Shown here piece after piece: positions 8,897 to 17,583 of a stretch of 59,700 nucleotides of DNA. This DNA comes from Halomonas halmophila (GTDB lineage: Bacteria > Pseudomonadota > Gammaproteobacteria > Pseudomonadales > Halomonadaceae): contig NZ_BJOC01000016.1 in NCBI RefSeq assembly GCF_006540005.1, positions 1-59,700 of the forward strand, in the 5' to 3' direction. How positions within the stretch are numbered: the stretch's first letter is position 1; each line of letters begins with the position of its first letter. Made by a program: the position numbers and the translations under genes. The notes under the pieces are model-generated. The model ran no database searches. It saw only the letters and a list, made by a program, of their open reading frames with translations, and was not told where the DNA came from.

Positions 8897-9509
8897 CGTC
8901 AGCGAATTCCGGCTGCCAGCGTGTTACCACCAGGGTGACGTCCAGGTCGTCATAGGTCATTTTCAGGCGTCGCGGCAGCCAGAGTTCGCCGACGCGTGTC
9001 CAGGCACGGTAGTCGATGCGCCAGCCATCCTGCTTGAGCAGCGTCGGGAAGCCCAGCGCGTCCTTTTGCACCTCGTGCGGGCGGTCGGCAGGCAGGCCGC
9101 GCATCCACTGGGTCAGGGCGGAGATCGGCAGCGACCAGCCCAGTTCCTGCTGCATCAGGGCCTGGGGGCTCTCGGCTTCGGCGCGACCTTCGCCGGTGGT
9201 CAGCGAGACTCGGCCTTCGCGGCCTTTCAGTACGCTGCGCCCGCTGCCGAAGGGGCCGCTGAGCAGGATGCGGAAATAGTAGGGCGTCTGCAGCCAGTCG
9301 AGGTTGGCGCTGATGGAGTCCTGCGGTGTGCGCAGGCCGACCTTGCCCTGCAATTCCCAGCCTTGCAGTTCGTCGAGGCGTTGCTGTTGCGCTGCCCATT
9401 GTCCCTGGCTGCGTCCCACCTCGCCGGAGGTGGGCGCCTTGCTGGCGCAGCCCGCGACAAGCAGCAGCCCCAGGCTCAAGGCGCCCAGGCGCAGAATGCG
9501 ATATGGCAT
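8889..9509 (-). CDS. lolB: Outer-membrane lipoprotein LolB
   Basis: LolB accepts lipoproteins from LolA and inserts them into the inner leaflet of the outer membrane. The 206-aa product begins MPYRILRLGALSLG and has a lipoprotein signal peptide with lipobox LVAGC (Cys about residue 20), without an inner-membrane retention Asp at +2. The body has the LolB beta-barrel fold signatures GWELQGKVGLRTPQ and WMRGLPADRP. The start at 9509 is chosen because AAGGAAG lies just upstream; an ATG at 9575 would extend it by 22 residues before the signal peptide. The order lolB-ispE-prs is widespread in gammaproteobacteria. Confidence 0.93.
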   Translation of the reverse strand: MPYRILRLGALSLGLLLVAGCASKAPTSGEVGRSQGQWAAQQQRLDELQGWELQGKVGLRTPQDSISANLDWLQTPYYFRILLSGPFGSGRSVLKGREGRVSLTTGEGRAEAESPQALMQQELGWSLPISALTQWMRGLPADRPHEVQKDALGFPTLLKQDGWRIDYRAWTRVGELWLPRRLKMTYDDLDVTLVVTRWQPEFADDD

Positions 9510-9598
9510 GGTGGCTTCCTTTTTCCAGTCAGGCTCGACGTCGTGGAGCCTCGTCTTCAATGACTGCATCGGCATTCATCCGGTGCGCGGGTCAGCGA

Positions 9599-11350
9599 TC
9601 ATGGTGCCAGTTCGGGCAGCCGCTGCAGCAGCTCATCGATCCTGGGGTGTGAGGCGAAGCGCCGCCGGGCCTGTTCGAGCAGGGCACGGGCGCGCTCGCG
9701 GCGATCGAGCCGCCACAGGACTTCAATCAGATGGGCCGCGACCTCCTGATCCTTCATGCCCTGCCAGGCGCGTTCCAGCCAGGGCAGGGCGGCCTTGGGG
9801 TCTCCCTGGCGATAGCGTACCCAGCCCATGCTGTCGAGGATGGCCGGGTCGTTCGGCGCCAGCTGGTGTGCGCGCTCGATCAGCTGCCTGGCTTCGTCCA
9901 GGCGCTTCTTGAGGTCGTGGTCGGCCAGGGTATAGCCCAGGGCGTTCAGCGCATTGGCGTTGTCCGGCTGCTGATCGAGAAGCTTGCGCAGATCGCTTTC
10001 CATGACCTTCAGGTTCCCCCGGCGTGCTGCCCGCATGGCCCGCTGATAACGCAACTGAGTGCTGTCCGGGTGGGCCTCGATCGCCTGGTCGAGGAGGGCA
10101 TCGGCCTGGGCGGTACTGCCCTGGCTGGCCAATAATTCCACCTCCAGGGAGAAGAGGCCGGGTGCCTCCCGGGGATGGCGTAGTCGCTCGATGCGCAGGA
10201 AAGTGCGGGCATCCTGGGGCCTGTCGTTATCGAACAGCATGCGGGCGGCGTTGGCCCTGGCCGTCAGGAAGTCCTCGCCTTCGGGAACCTGCCGGTAATA
10301 CAGGAGGGCGTTATCGATCTCGCCTTGCTGTTCGGCAATGCTGCCGAGCATCAGAAAGACACTCGCGGGCGTCGTGCCACGGCCGGCCAGTGGCAGCAGC
10401 AGGCGCCGAGCGGGGGCAGTGTGCCCCTCTTCCAGGTACAGCTGGGCCAGGGCCTGACGCAGGTCCGGGTTGTCGCCATGGTCTTCCAGCAGGGCATCGG
10501 TGCTGGCTTCGGCGGCCTGGATGTTGCCTTGACGAATTTCGGCCTGGGCCTGCAGCAGGACCAGACGCGGATCGCCCGGCAGGTAGTCGAGCCCGCGGCG
10601 TGCCATGGCCTCGGCATGTTGCGGCTGACCGGCCTCGAGGGCCACGGCGGCCCGAATGCGCCACAGGCCGGGCAGACGCGGTGCCGCCTCGGCGAGGCGT
10701 GTCAGACGCTGGCGCGCCACTTCGTGCAGGCCATTCGCGGATTCCAGCAGGGCGGTGGCCAGCGCGACGTCATGGCGTGTCGCGGGGCCGGCAGCATGAT
10801 TGCGCAGACGCTCGAGCAGCGGCGCCGGTGGCGCGCCGGCCTCCACGGCCGACTCGATGAAGGGTACCAGGGACCGTGCGCCTTCCTCGCCGGCTTGTGC
10901 CTGCTCGATGATCGCCAGCTGGTGAGCCAGCGCCGTGTCCCAGTCACCCTGCAGCATGGCGATGTCGGCCAGCAGCCGGGTGGGGTCGGTGTCATCGGGG
11001 GCCAGGCGTTGCCAGCGTTGCGCGGCTTTTTCGACGAGGCTCGGGTCATCGCTGAAACGCGCGGCCAGAGCGGCCCGCTTGGCCAGGCTGGCCGCGCCGT
11101 AACGTTCGGCGCCGGCCAGGTAGCCGCGACTGGCACGCCCGTAATCGCCGCGCTGACCGGCCAGCTCGGCGAGCAGCAGCGAAGACAGTCCCTCGGCATC
11201 CAGGCCCTGCTGGACAGGGGGCGCCTTGGCCATCGGGTCCTCGCGCGGCGGGTCCGGGGGCAGGGTCTGGCAGCTGGCCAGCATCATGACCAGGCCGAAC
11301 GGGGCACTGGAGCGGCAGCAGGCGCGAATCTTGAAAAGTCCTCGGGACAT
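9599..11350 (-). CDS. TPR-repeat lipoprotein
   Basis: A 583-aa protein with a lipoprotein-like N-terminus (FGLVMMLASC, Cys about residue 27) followed almost entirely by tetratricopeptide-type helical repeats, for example around LNALGYTLADHDLKKRLDEA and the following unit. TPR proteins mediate protein-protein contacts; a homologue stands beside lolB in Pseudomonas and other gammaproteobacteria, but its function is not established to my knowledge. It lies 89 bp upstream of lolB on the same strand and is divergent from hemA. A link to lipoprotein or envelope assembly is only an inference from position. Confidence 0.85.
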   Translation of the reverse strand: MSRGLFKIRACCRSSAPFGLVMMLASCQTLPPDPPREDPMAKAPPVQQGLDAEGLSSLLLAELAGQRGDYGRASRGYLAGAERYGAASLAKRAALAARFSDDPSLVEKAAQRWQRLAPDDTDPTRLLADIAMLQGDWDTALAHQLAIIEQAQAGEEGARSLVPFIESAVEAGAPPAPLLERLRNHAAGPATRHDVALATALLESANGLHEVARQRLTRLAEAAPRLPGLWRIRAAVALEAGQPQHAEAMARRGLDYLPGDPRLVLLQAQAEIRQGNIQAAEASTDALLEDHGDNPDLRQALAQLYLEEGHTAPARRLLLPLAGRGTTPASVFLMLGSIAEQQGEIDNALLYYRQVPEGEDFLTARANAARMLFDNDRPQDARTFLRIERLRHPREAPGLFSLEVELLASQGSTAQADALLDQAIEAHPDSTQLRYQRAMRAARRGNLKVMESDLRKLLDQQPDNANALNALGYTLADHDLKKRLDEARQLIERAHQLAPNDPAILDSMGWVRYRQGDPKAALPWLERAWQGMKDQEVAAHLIEVLWRLDRRERARALLEQARRRFASHPRIDELLQRLPELAP

Positions 11351-11379
11351 GCGAGTCTCGGTATACAGGTCGAGCCGTC

Positions 11380-11407
11380 AGCATAACGGCTTGTCTGCGC
11401 TGGGCAA
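11380..11407 (-). promoter_or_regulatory. Candidate promoter of the TPR-lolB-ispE operon
   Basis: On the minus strand TTGCCC (-35, 11402-11407) and TATGCT (-10, 11380-11385) are 16 bp apart, about 30 bp upstream of the TPR gene start. Confidence 0.45.
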
Positions 11408-11447
11408 AGGAGGAGGCGCAAGCTAGGCGCCGTTGGCCCCTGCGCTG

Positions 11448-11456
11448 TGATAGAAT
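11448..11456 (+). promoter_or_regulatory. Candidate extended -10 promoter of hemA
   Basis: TGA-TAGAAT (extended -10; hexamer at 11451-11456) stands about 90 bp before the hemA start. I see no good -35 at the right distance. Confidence 0.4.
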
Positions 11457-11544
11457 CTGGCATCGTGGCGACACAATGGGTAGGCTGCGGCGCCACTCCA
11501 TCATCCGCACGCTGCCGGCTCACTTTCCGCTAAGACTCCGACGC

Positions 11545-12813
11545 ATGACGCTTGTTGCTCTGGGAATCAATCATCGAACCGCAACGCTGGATGTACGCGA
11601 GCGGGTCGCCTTCACGCCGGCGCAGCTCGAACAGGCGTTGAGCGAGCTGCGCGAGCTGCCTCAGGTGCATGAGGCAGCCGTGCTTTCGACCTGCAACCGA
11701 ACCGAACTGTATTGCGTGACGGGCGAGGGTGGCGAGCAGGCCCTGCATGAGTGGCTGGGGCGATTTCATGACATGCCCGTCGAGTCACTGGCTCACTGCG
11801 CCTATCACTTTCTCGAGGCCGATGCGGCGCGTCACCTGATGCGCGTGGCGGTCGGCCTGGATTCCATGGTGCTGGGCGAGCCGCAGATTCTGGGCCAGCT
11901 CAAGGAGGCCTATCAGGCGGCCCGCGATGCCCGGGGCCTGGGTGGTGAGCTCGAAGGGCTCTTTCAGCAGACCTTTGCCGTTGCCAAGCAGGTGCGCACC
12001 GAAACCGGCATCGGCCGCAATCCGGTCTCGGTGGCCTATGCGGCGGTGAGTCTGGCGAGTCGGATCTTCGATGATCTGGGCAAGTCGCGGGCCCTGCTGG
12101 TCGGGGCTGGGGAAACCATCGAACTGGTGGCGCGCCATCTACATGAGGCCGGTGTGCGCCGCCTGACGGTGGCCAACCGAACCCAGGAACGCGCGAGCCA
12201 GCTGGCCGCGCCCCTGGGAGGGCAGGCGATTTCCCTGGACGAGATGCCCGATGCGCTGAGCAGTGCCGACATCGTCATCGCATCCACGGCCTCGGCACTG
12301 CCGGTGCTGGGCAAGGGCATGGTCGAACGTGCCCTGAAGAAGCGCCGTCACCGGCCGGTGTTCATGGTCGATATTGCCGTGCCACGCGATATCGAGCCGG
12401 AGGTCGGCGAGCTGGGAGACGTCTTCCTGTACACGGTGGACGATCTCCAGGAAGTCATTGCGGAAAATCGCCGCCACCGCCAGCTCGAGGCCGATCAGGC
12501 CGAATCCCTGATCGAGAGTGGCGTCGACCGCTGGCAACATGAGCGTCGCCTGCGCAGCGGCGGCGAGCTGATCCGGGATGTGCGTGCCCACGGCGAGTCG
12601 CTGCGCGACGCAGCCCGTGATCAGGCACTGGCCCGCCTGGCCCGGGGCGAGGACCCGGAAGAGGTGGTACGCCGTCTGGCGCATCAGTTGACCAACCGGC
12701 TGCTTCACCGGCCCACCCTGGCGCTGCGCGATGCGGCCGCGGATGATCGCCGTGACCTGATGGACGCCGCCGCGCACCTGCTGCTGGACGAACCTTCTGA
12801 CCCATCTCGATAG
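11545..12813 (+). CDS. hemA: Glutamyl-tRNA reductase
   Basis: HemA reduces glutamyl-tRNA(Glu) with NADPH to glutamate-1-semialdehyde, the committed step of C5 haem synthesis. The 422-aa product starts MTLVALGINHRTATL at the ATG at 11545, the family N-terminus; an in-frame upstream extension is not conserved. The catalytic Cys is at residue 50 in STCNRTELYC. The GLDSMVLGEPQILGQ segment, the NADPH-binding VGAGETIELVARHL, the FMVDIAVPRDIEP segment and the C-terminal dimerisation helices are present. It leads the hemA-prfA-prmC cluster. Confidence 0.97.
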   Translation: MTLVALGINHRTATLDVRERVAFTPAQLEQALSELRELPQVHEAAVLSTCNRTELYCVTGEGGEQALHEWLGRFHDMPVESLAHCAYHFLEADAARHLMRVAVGLDSMVLGEPQILGQLKEAYQAARDARGLGGELEGLFQQTFAVAKQVRTETGIGRNPVSVAYAAVSLASRIFDDLGKSRALLVGAGETIELVARHLHEAGVRRLTVANRTQERASQLAAPLGGQAISLDEMPDALSSADIVIASTASALPVLGKGMVERALKKRRHRPVFMVDIAVPRDIEPEVGELGDVFLYTVDDLQEVIAENRRHRQLEADQAESLIESGVDRWQHERRLRSGGELIRDVRAHGESLRDAARDQALARLARGEDPEEVVRRLAHQLTNRLLHRPTLALRDAAADDRRDLMDAAAHLLLDEPSDPSR

Positions 12814-12822
12814 GACCTGTAG

Positions 12823-13914
12823 ATGAAAGCTTCCCTGCGCCAGCGCCTCGATTCCTTTGCCGAGCGTTTCGAGGAGCTCGCCGCCCTGATGGCGGACCCG
12901 GACGTGATCGCCGACCAGGCCAGCTTCCGTGGTTACTCGCGTGAGTATGCCGAGCTGGAGGAGCTGGTGGCGACCTGGCATGACTACCGGGCCGCCGAGG
13001 GAGACATGGCGACCGCCGAGGCCATGGCCGACGATGCCGACGCCGAGATGCGCGAGCTGGCCGAGCTGGAACGCGCGGCCGCACAGGACAGACTCGAGAC
13101 ACTGGAGGCGCGTCTCAAGCAGTTGCTGGTGCCGCGTGACCCGGATGACGACAGCAATGTCTTCCTGGAGATCCGTGCCGGCACCGGCGGAGACGAGGCG
13201 GCGCTGTTCGCCGGCGACCTCTTCCGCATGTACTCGCGCTATGCCGAGCAGCAGGGTTGGAAGGTCGAGGTCATCAGTGTCAGCCATGGTGACCAGGGCG
13301 GCTACAAGGAAATGATTTCCCGCGTGCGTGGGGAAGGGGTCTATGCGCGCCTGAAGTTCGAGTCCGGGGCGCACCGGGTGCAGCGTGTGCCGGCCACCGA
13401 GTCACAGGGCCGTATCCATACCTCGGCCTGCACGGTGGCGGTCATGCCCGAGGCTGCCGAGGTCGGCGATGTCGAGCTTGACAGCAATGACCTCAGGGTC
13501 GACACCTTTCGCGCCAGCGGGGCCGGCGGTCAGCACGTCAATACCACGGACTCGGCGATCCGCATCACCCACCTGCCGAGTGGCATGGTGGTCGAGTGCC
13601 AGGAAGAGCGCAGTCAGCACAAGAACCGCGCCAAGGCCATGTCGTTTCTCGCCGCTCGCCTCAAGCAGGCGGCACAGGACAGTCAGCGTCAGCAGCAGGC
13701 CGACGAGCGGCGTTCGCTGGTGGGCTCCGGCGATCGCAGCGAGCGCATCCGTACCTACAACTTCCCTCAGGGACGCCTGACCGATCATCGCATCAACCTG
13801 ACGCTGTACAAGCTCAACGATGTGGTCAGTGGCGAGGGGCTCGACGAGGTCATCGAACCGCTGATCAACGAATATCAGGCCGAACAGCTGGCCGCCCTGC
13901 AACAGGAGCCCTGA
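12823..13914 (+). CDS. prfA: Peptide chain release factor 1
   Basis: RF1 reads the stop codons UAA and UAG and triggers peptide release. The 363-aa product has the stop-codon-reading PAT tripeptide at residues 190-192 ([10 protein letters not shown]) and the catalytic GGQ at 235-237 (SGAGGQHVN). Its PAT rather than SPF makes it RF1 and not RF2. It starts 9 bp after hemA, and its stop overlaps the prmC start (ATGA). Confidence 0.98.
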   Translation: MKASLRQRLDSFAERFEELAALMADPDVIADQASFRGYSREYAELEELVATWHDYRAAEGDMATAEAMADDADAEMRELAELERAAAQDRLETLEARLKQLLVPRDPDDDSNVFLEIRAGTGGDEAALFAGDLFRMYSRYAEQQGWKVEVISVSHGDQGGYKEMISRVRGEGVYARLKFESGAHRVQRVPATESQGRIHTSACTVAVMPEAAEVGDVELDSNDLRVDTFRASGAGGQHVNTTDSAIRITHLPSGMVVECQEERSQHKNRAKAMSFLAARLKQAAQDSQRQQQADERRSLVGSGDRSERIRTYNFPQGRLTDHRINLTLYKLNDVVSGEGLDEVIEPLINEYQAEQLAALQQEP

Positions 13915-14753
13915 TGCGCCTGGACACCTTGCTGACAAGCGCCACGGCCCGCTTGTTGCACGCCGGTTCGCCGAGTGCCCGACGCGATGCCGAGGTGCTG
14001 CTGTGCCATGTGCTGGGGGTGGGCCGCACCTGGCTCTATACCTGGGGGGATCGTTCGGCCGACACCTTTACCCGGGCGCGCTTCGATGCCCTGGTGGCCG
14101 CGCGGGCGGGCGGCCAGCCGGTGGCCTACCTGATCGGCGAGCGGGAGTTCTGGGGACTGCCGCTGTTGACGGCGCCGAGTACCCTGATTCCGCGCCCCGA
14201 CACCGAAACCCTGGTGGCGGCGGCACTGGCACGCATGCCGGCGCACGAGGGGCACCTGCTGGATCTGGGTACCGGCACCGGGGCCGTGGCCCTGGCAGTG
14301 GCCAGTGAACGCCCCGGCTGGCGGGTGCTGGGCATCGACCTCAATCCCGACGCCGTGCGGCTGGCGCAGCGTAATGCCCGGCGGCTGTCGCTCTCCAACG
14401 CCCGCTTCGTGGTCGGCGACTGGTTCGCGGCGCTGGAGGACAGCGGCTGGGCGATGATCGTGGCCAACCCGCCATATCTGGCCGCGGACGATCCCCACCT
14501 CGAACGCGGTGACGTGCGCTTCGAGCCGCGCGGGGCCCTGGTGGCCGGCGAGGCTGGCCTGGCCGACCTGCGTCACCTCGTCGAGGCCTCGTTCCGGCTG
14601 CTGCTGCCGGGCGGCTGGCTGCTGCTGGAACATGGCGCCGAGCAGGGTGCCGAGGTCCGCGAGGCCCTGCAGACCTGTGGCTATGAGGCCGTCATGAGCG
14701 AGCCGGACCTGGCGGGGCACGAGCGGGTCAGCCTGGGGCGTCGCTCCGCCTGA
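13914..14753 (+). CDS. prmC: Release factor glutamine methyltransferase
   Basis: PrmC uses S-adenosylmethionine to N5-methylate the glutamine of the GGQ motif in release factors, which is the product of the overlapping gene prfA. The 279-aa protein has an N-terminal helical domain, the SAM-binding motif LDLGTGTGAVAL (about residues 116-127), and the substrate-binding NPPY at 185-188. The ATGA overlap with prfA implies coupled translation and fixes the start. Confidence 0.97.
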   Translation: MRLDTLLTSATARLLHAGSPSARRDAEVLLCHVLGVGRTWLYTWGDRSADTFTRARFDALVAARAGGQPVAYLIGEREFWGLPLLTAPSTLIPRPDTETLVAAALARMPAHEGHLLDLGTGTGAVALAVASERPGWRVLGIDLNPDAVRLAQRNARRLSLSNARFVVGDWFAALEDSGWAMIVANPPYLAADDPHLERGDVRFEPRGALVAGEAGLADLRHLVEASFRLLLPGGWLLLEHGAEQGAEVREALQTCGYEAVMSEPDLAGHERVSLGRRSA

Positions 14754-14846
14754 GCCGGGCGGACTGGAGCCCGCAGGGTCGCCTGTGTTACATCTGTTGC
14801 CAGCAAATTCTACTTCTTGTCGCCGGTCTGGCATGACGGAAGACCA

Positions 14847-14890
14847 TGAACCCGGCTTTTCCCCCGGCGGGTTCAGGCAGATTTTCTGTC
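14847..14890 (+). terminator. Possible prmC terminator or lrp leader hairpin
   Basis: Eight-base arms TGAACCCG (14847-14854) and CGGGTTCA (14868-14875), followed by GGCAGATTTTCT. The T tract is 7 nt from the stem, so terminator function is uncertain. It is about 55 bp before lrp. Confidence 0.4.
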
Positions 14891-14931
14891 ATCCGGCGCC
14901 ACACCCTTGCCCATCGCGTGTCAGGACGATA

Positions 14932-15432
14932 ATGAAAACCAAGGCCCGCTCGCTGGATCGCATCGATCTCAATATCCTGCGTTGCCTGCAGGACAACGCC
15001 CGTATTTCCTATGTCGACCTGGCTTCTCAGGTCGGGCTCTCGACCACGCCCTGCCTGGAGCGCGTCAAGCGTCTGGAACGGGCCGGCGTGATCCGTGGTT
15101 ACAAGGCATTGCTCGACCCCGGGGCGCTCAAGGCCAACCTGCTGGTCTTCGTCGAGATCAGCCTGGAAACCCAGTCGCCCTCGGTGTTCGACGAGTTTCG
15201 GCGCGCCGTTTCCAGCCTGCCACAGATCCAGGAGTGTCACCTGGTCTCGGGGCAGTTCGACTACATCCTCAAGTGCCGGATTCCCGAGATGTCGGCCTAC
15301 CGCCAGTTGCTCGGCGACGTGGTGCTGACCCTGCCCGGGGTCAAGGAGTCCAAGAGCTATGTGGTGATGGAAGAGGTCAAGGAAGATGTGTCACTGCATG
15401 TCCCCGATATCGAGGAGTTCGACGACAAGTGA
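14932..15432 (+). CDS. lrp: Leucine-responsive regulatory protein (Lrp/AsnC family)
   Basis: An Lrp-type global or local regulator of amino-acid metabolism. The 166-aa product (E. coli Lrp 164) has an N-terminal winged HTH (LDRIDLNILRCLQDNARIS, recognition helix around LSTTPCLERVKRLER) and a C-terminal RAM domain with IQECHLVSGQFDYILK and the terminal YVVMEEVKED. Identity with Lrp proper is clearly higher than with AsnC-type paralogues. The start at 14932 has AGGA 6 nt upstream. It has 178 bp of upstream space, so it probably has its own promoter, and it is followed 5 bp later by moeB. Confidence 0.9.
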   Translation: MKTKARSLDRIDLNILRCLQDNARISYVDLASQVGLSTTPCLERVKRLERAGVIRGYKALLDPGALKANLLVFVEISLETQSPSVFDEFRRAVSSLPQIQECHLVSGQFDYILKCRIPEMSAYRQLLGDVVLTLPGVKESKSYVVMEEVKEDVSLHVPDIEEFDDK

Positions 15433-15437
15433 GCACC

Positions 15438-16196
15438 ATGAATGACCAGGCCCTGTTGCGCTACAGCCGCCAGATCATGCTCGAGTCCATCGATATCGAA
15501 GGACAGCAGCGCCTGCTGGAGGGTCGCGCGCTGGTGGTCGGGGTCGGCGGGTTGGGGTCGCCGGTGGCCATGTATCTGGCCGCGGCCGGCATGGGCCATC
15601 TGACACTGGCCGATGATGACAGCGTGGAGCTGTCCAATCTGCAGCGACAGATTGCCCATGGCATGGACGACATCGGCCGTTCCAAGGCCGAATCGGGGCG
15701 CGCTGCCGGCCTGGCGCTCAACCCGGAGGTCGAGATCGTGGCGCATGCCGACCGCCTCGATGGCGAGGCGTTGCGGGCAGCGGTGGCCGGTGTCGATGTG
15801 GTGCTGGACTGCACGGACCGCTTTGCCAGTCGCTACGCGGTCAATGCAGCCTGCCGGGCGGCGGGGGTGCCGCTGGTCTCCGGCGCCGCCATTCGTTTTT
15901 CCGGGCAACTGGCGGTATTCGATCCGCGGGATCCGGCGTCGCCGTGCTATGGTTGCCTGTATCCACCGGGCAGTGGCAGCGAAACGGATGACGAGCTGCG
16001 CTGCGCCGAGAACGGCGTGGTCGCCCCGCTGGTCGGGCTGATCGGCAGCTTCCAGGCACTCGAGGCGCTCAAGCTGGTGAGCGGTGCCGGCCGGGTGCAC
16101 CAGGGGCTTGCCACCTTCGATGGGCTGACCGGCCAGTGGCGGCACTTTGCGCTGCCGCGCGATCCGGGCTGTGCGGTCTGTGGTGATGGCGCCTAG
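15438..16196 (+). CDS. moeB: Molybdopterin-synthase adenylyltransferase (MoeB/ThiF/HesA family)
   Basis: This enzyme adenylates the C-terminal glycine of a ubiquitin-like sulfur carrier (MoaD, or ThiS) using ATP. The 252-aa product has the nucleotide-binding GVGGLGSPVAMYLAAAG (about residues 35-51), DDDSVELSNLQRQ with the conserved Arg/Gln, the DCTDRF motif, and two CxxC pairs (CYGC and CAVC at the end) for zinc. MoeB is the preferred assignment because moeB follows prmC in many relatives; ThiF cannot be excluded. The molybdenum cofactor it supports would be needed by the formate dehydrogenase encoded further on. Confidence 0.85.
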   Translation: MNDQALLRYSRQIMLESIDIEGQQRLLEGRALVVGVGGLGSPVAMYLAAAGMGHLTLADDDSVELSNLQRQIAHGMDDIGRSKAESGRAAGLALNPEVEIVAHADRLDGEALRAAVAGVDVVLDCTDRFASRYAVNAACRAAGVPLVSGAAIRFSGQLAVFDPRDPASPCYGCLYPPGSGSETDDELRCAENGVVAPLVGLIGSFQALEALKLVSGAGRVHQGLATFDGLTGQWRHFALPRDPGCAVCGDGA

Positions 16197-16259
16197 CGGA
16201 ACCGTGGGCGGCACGACATGCCGCTCGAACGCCGGCAATGCATGACGGAGACGATAGGC

Positions 16260-17552
16260 ATGCAGAGTTGTGCTTCACAAGGGCGTCCTGCTTCCTGGTA
16301 TCGGGATTCGATCAGTGTCGAGCTGGCGCCCCATGACGCCCTGCAGGGCGCGCAGCATGCCGATGTGTGCGTGATCGGGGGTGGTGTCACCGGGTGCTCG
16401 GCGGCCCTGCACCTCGCCGAACGCGGCTATTCGGTGATCCTGTTGGAGGCCGAAGAGATCGGCCATGGGGCCTCCGGACGCAGTGGCGGGCAGATTCTTC
16501 CCGGCCTGGGCACCGACATCGCCACCGTCGAAAAGGCGCTGGGCCGGGAAAGCGCGCAGCAGATCTGGGACATGAGCCGTGAGGCGGTGCGCCTGACGGC
16601 GGCGCTGGTCGAGCGACACGCGATACCCTGCGAGCTGTCCTGGGGCTACCTGCACGCCGCGGTCAAGCCGCGCCACGTCAAGGAACTCGAGGCGTTCCGA
16701 CGTACCCTTGCCGAGCAGTATGGCTACCCGGCACTGGAGTGGCTGGAGGGTCAGGCCCTGCGCGAGCATGTCGTGACCGATGCCTACCCGGCGGCTCTCT
16801 TTGATCATGAAGGCGGCCATCTGCATCCGCTCAATTATACCCTGGGGCTGGCACGCGCCGCGCAACGTGCCGGTGCCCGGCTCTGCTCGCACAGCGCCGT
16901 GCGCCGCATCCGGCGGGGCGAGCCGGCGTGCGTCGAGACCGATCAGGGCAGCGTCACGGCCGATGTGCTGGTGCTCGGCACCAATGCCTATCAACTCGGC
17001 CTGGTCCCCGAGCTGTCCGGACGCATCATGCGGGCCGCCAACTACATGGTGGCGACCGCACCGTTGAGTGACGATCAGGCGGCACGGGTGCTGCCCCGGG
17101 GCGACGCCTTGTCGGATGCCAACTTCGTGCTCGATTATTACCGGCTGTCGGCCGACCGGCGCCTCATCTATGGTGGTGAGGTCAGCTATGATGGGCGTGA
17201 GCCCCCCAATCTCGAGGCACGCATGGATGCCAAGATCGCCGGACTCTTCCCGGTGCTGGAGGGCGTACCCATCGAGTATCGCTGGGGTGGCGATGTGGCG
17301 ATCACGCTCAATCGCGCCCCGGACTTCGGCAGGCTGGGCGACAATATCTTCTATGCCCAGGGTTACTCCGGCCATGGCATGGCGCTGGCCGGACTGGCCG
17401 GCAAGTTGATGAGCGATGCCATCGCCGGCCACGCCCGGGGCTTCGATACCTTTGCCGCCATGCCGCATCGCCCCTTCCCGGGCGGCCCCTGGTTGCGCAA
17501 GCCGCTGCTGGTACTGGCCACGCAATTCTATAAACTTCGTGATCGTATGTGA
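16260..17552 (+). CDS. FAD-dependent oxidoreductase, PuuB-like
   Basis: A DAO-family flavoprotein resembling gamma-glutamylputrescine oxidase PuuB, which oxidises gamma-glutamylputrescine to the aldehyde with O2. The 430-aa protein has the FAD-binding IGGGVTGCSAALHLAERG (about residues 37-54), GHGASGRSGGQILPG, and the C-terminal YAQGYSGHGMALAGLAGKL typical of the family. The start at 16260 is chosen because GGAG is 9 nt upstream; ATGs at 16218 and 16242 lack this. It lies immediately upstream of potABCD and probably starts that operon. It is a clear paralogue of the gene at 24328-25620. The substrate is inferred from context. Confidence 0.8.
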   Translation: MQSCASQGRPASWYRDSISVELAPHDALQGAQHADVCVIGGGVTGCSAALHLAERGYSVILLEAEEIGHGASGRSGGQILPGLGTDIATVEKALGRESAQQIWDMSREAVRLTAALVERHAIPCELSWGYLHAAVKPRHVKELEAFRRTLAEQYGYPALEWLEGQALREHVVTDAYPAALFDHEGGHLHPLNYTLGLARAAQRAGARLCSHSAVRRIRRGEPACVETDQGSVTADVLVLGTNAYQLGLVPELSGRIMRAANYMVATAPLSDDQAARVLPRGDALSDANFVLDYYRLSADRRLIYGGEVSYDGREPPNLEARMDAKIAGLFPVLEGVPIEYRWGGDVAITLNRAPDFGRLGDNIFYAQGYSGHGMALAGLAGKLMSDAIAGHARGFDTFAAMPHRPFPGGPWLRKPLLVLATQFYKLRDRM

Positions 17553-17583
17553 GACGCCACTGACCCACCAGGAGGGTTCCTCC

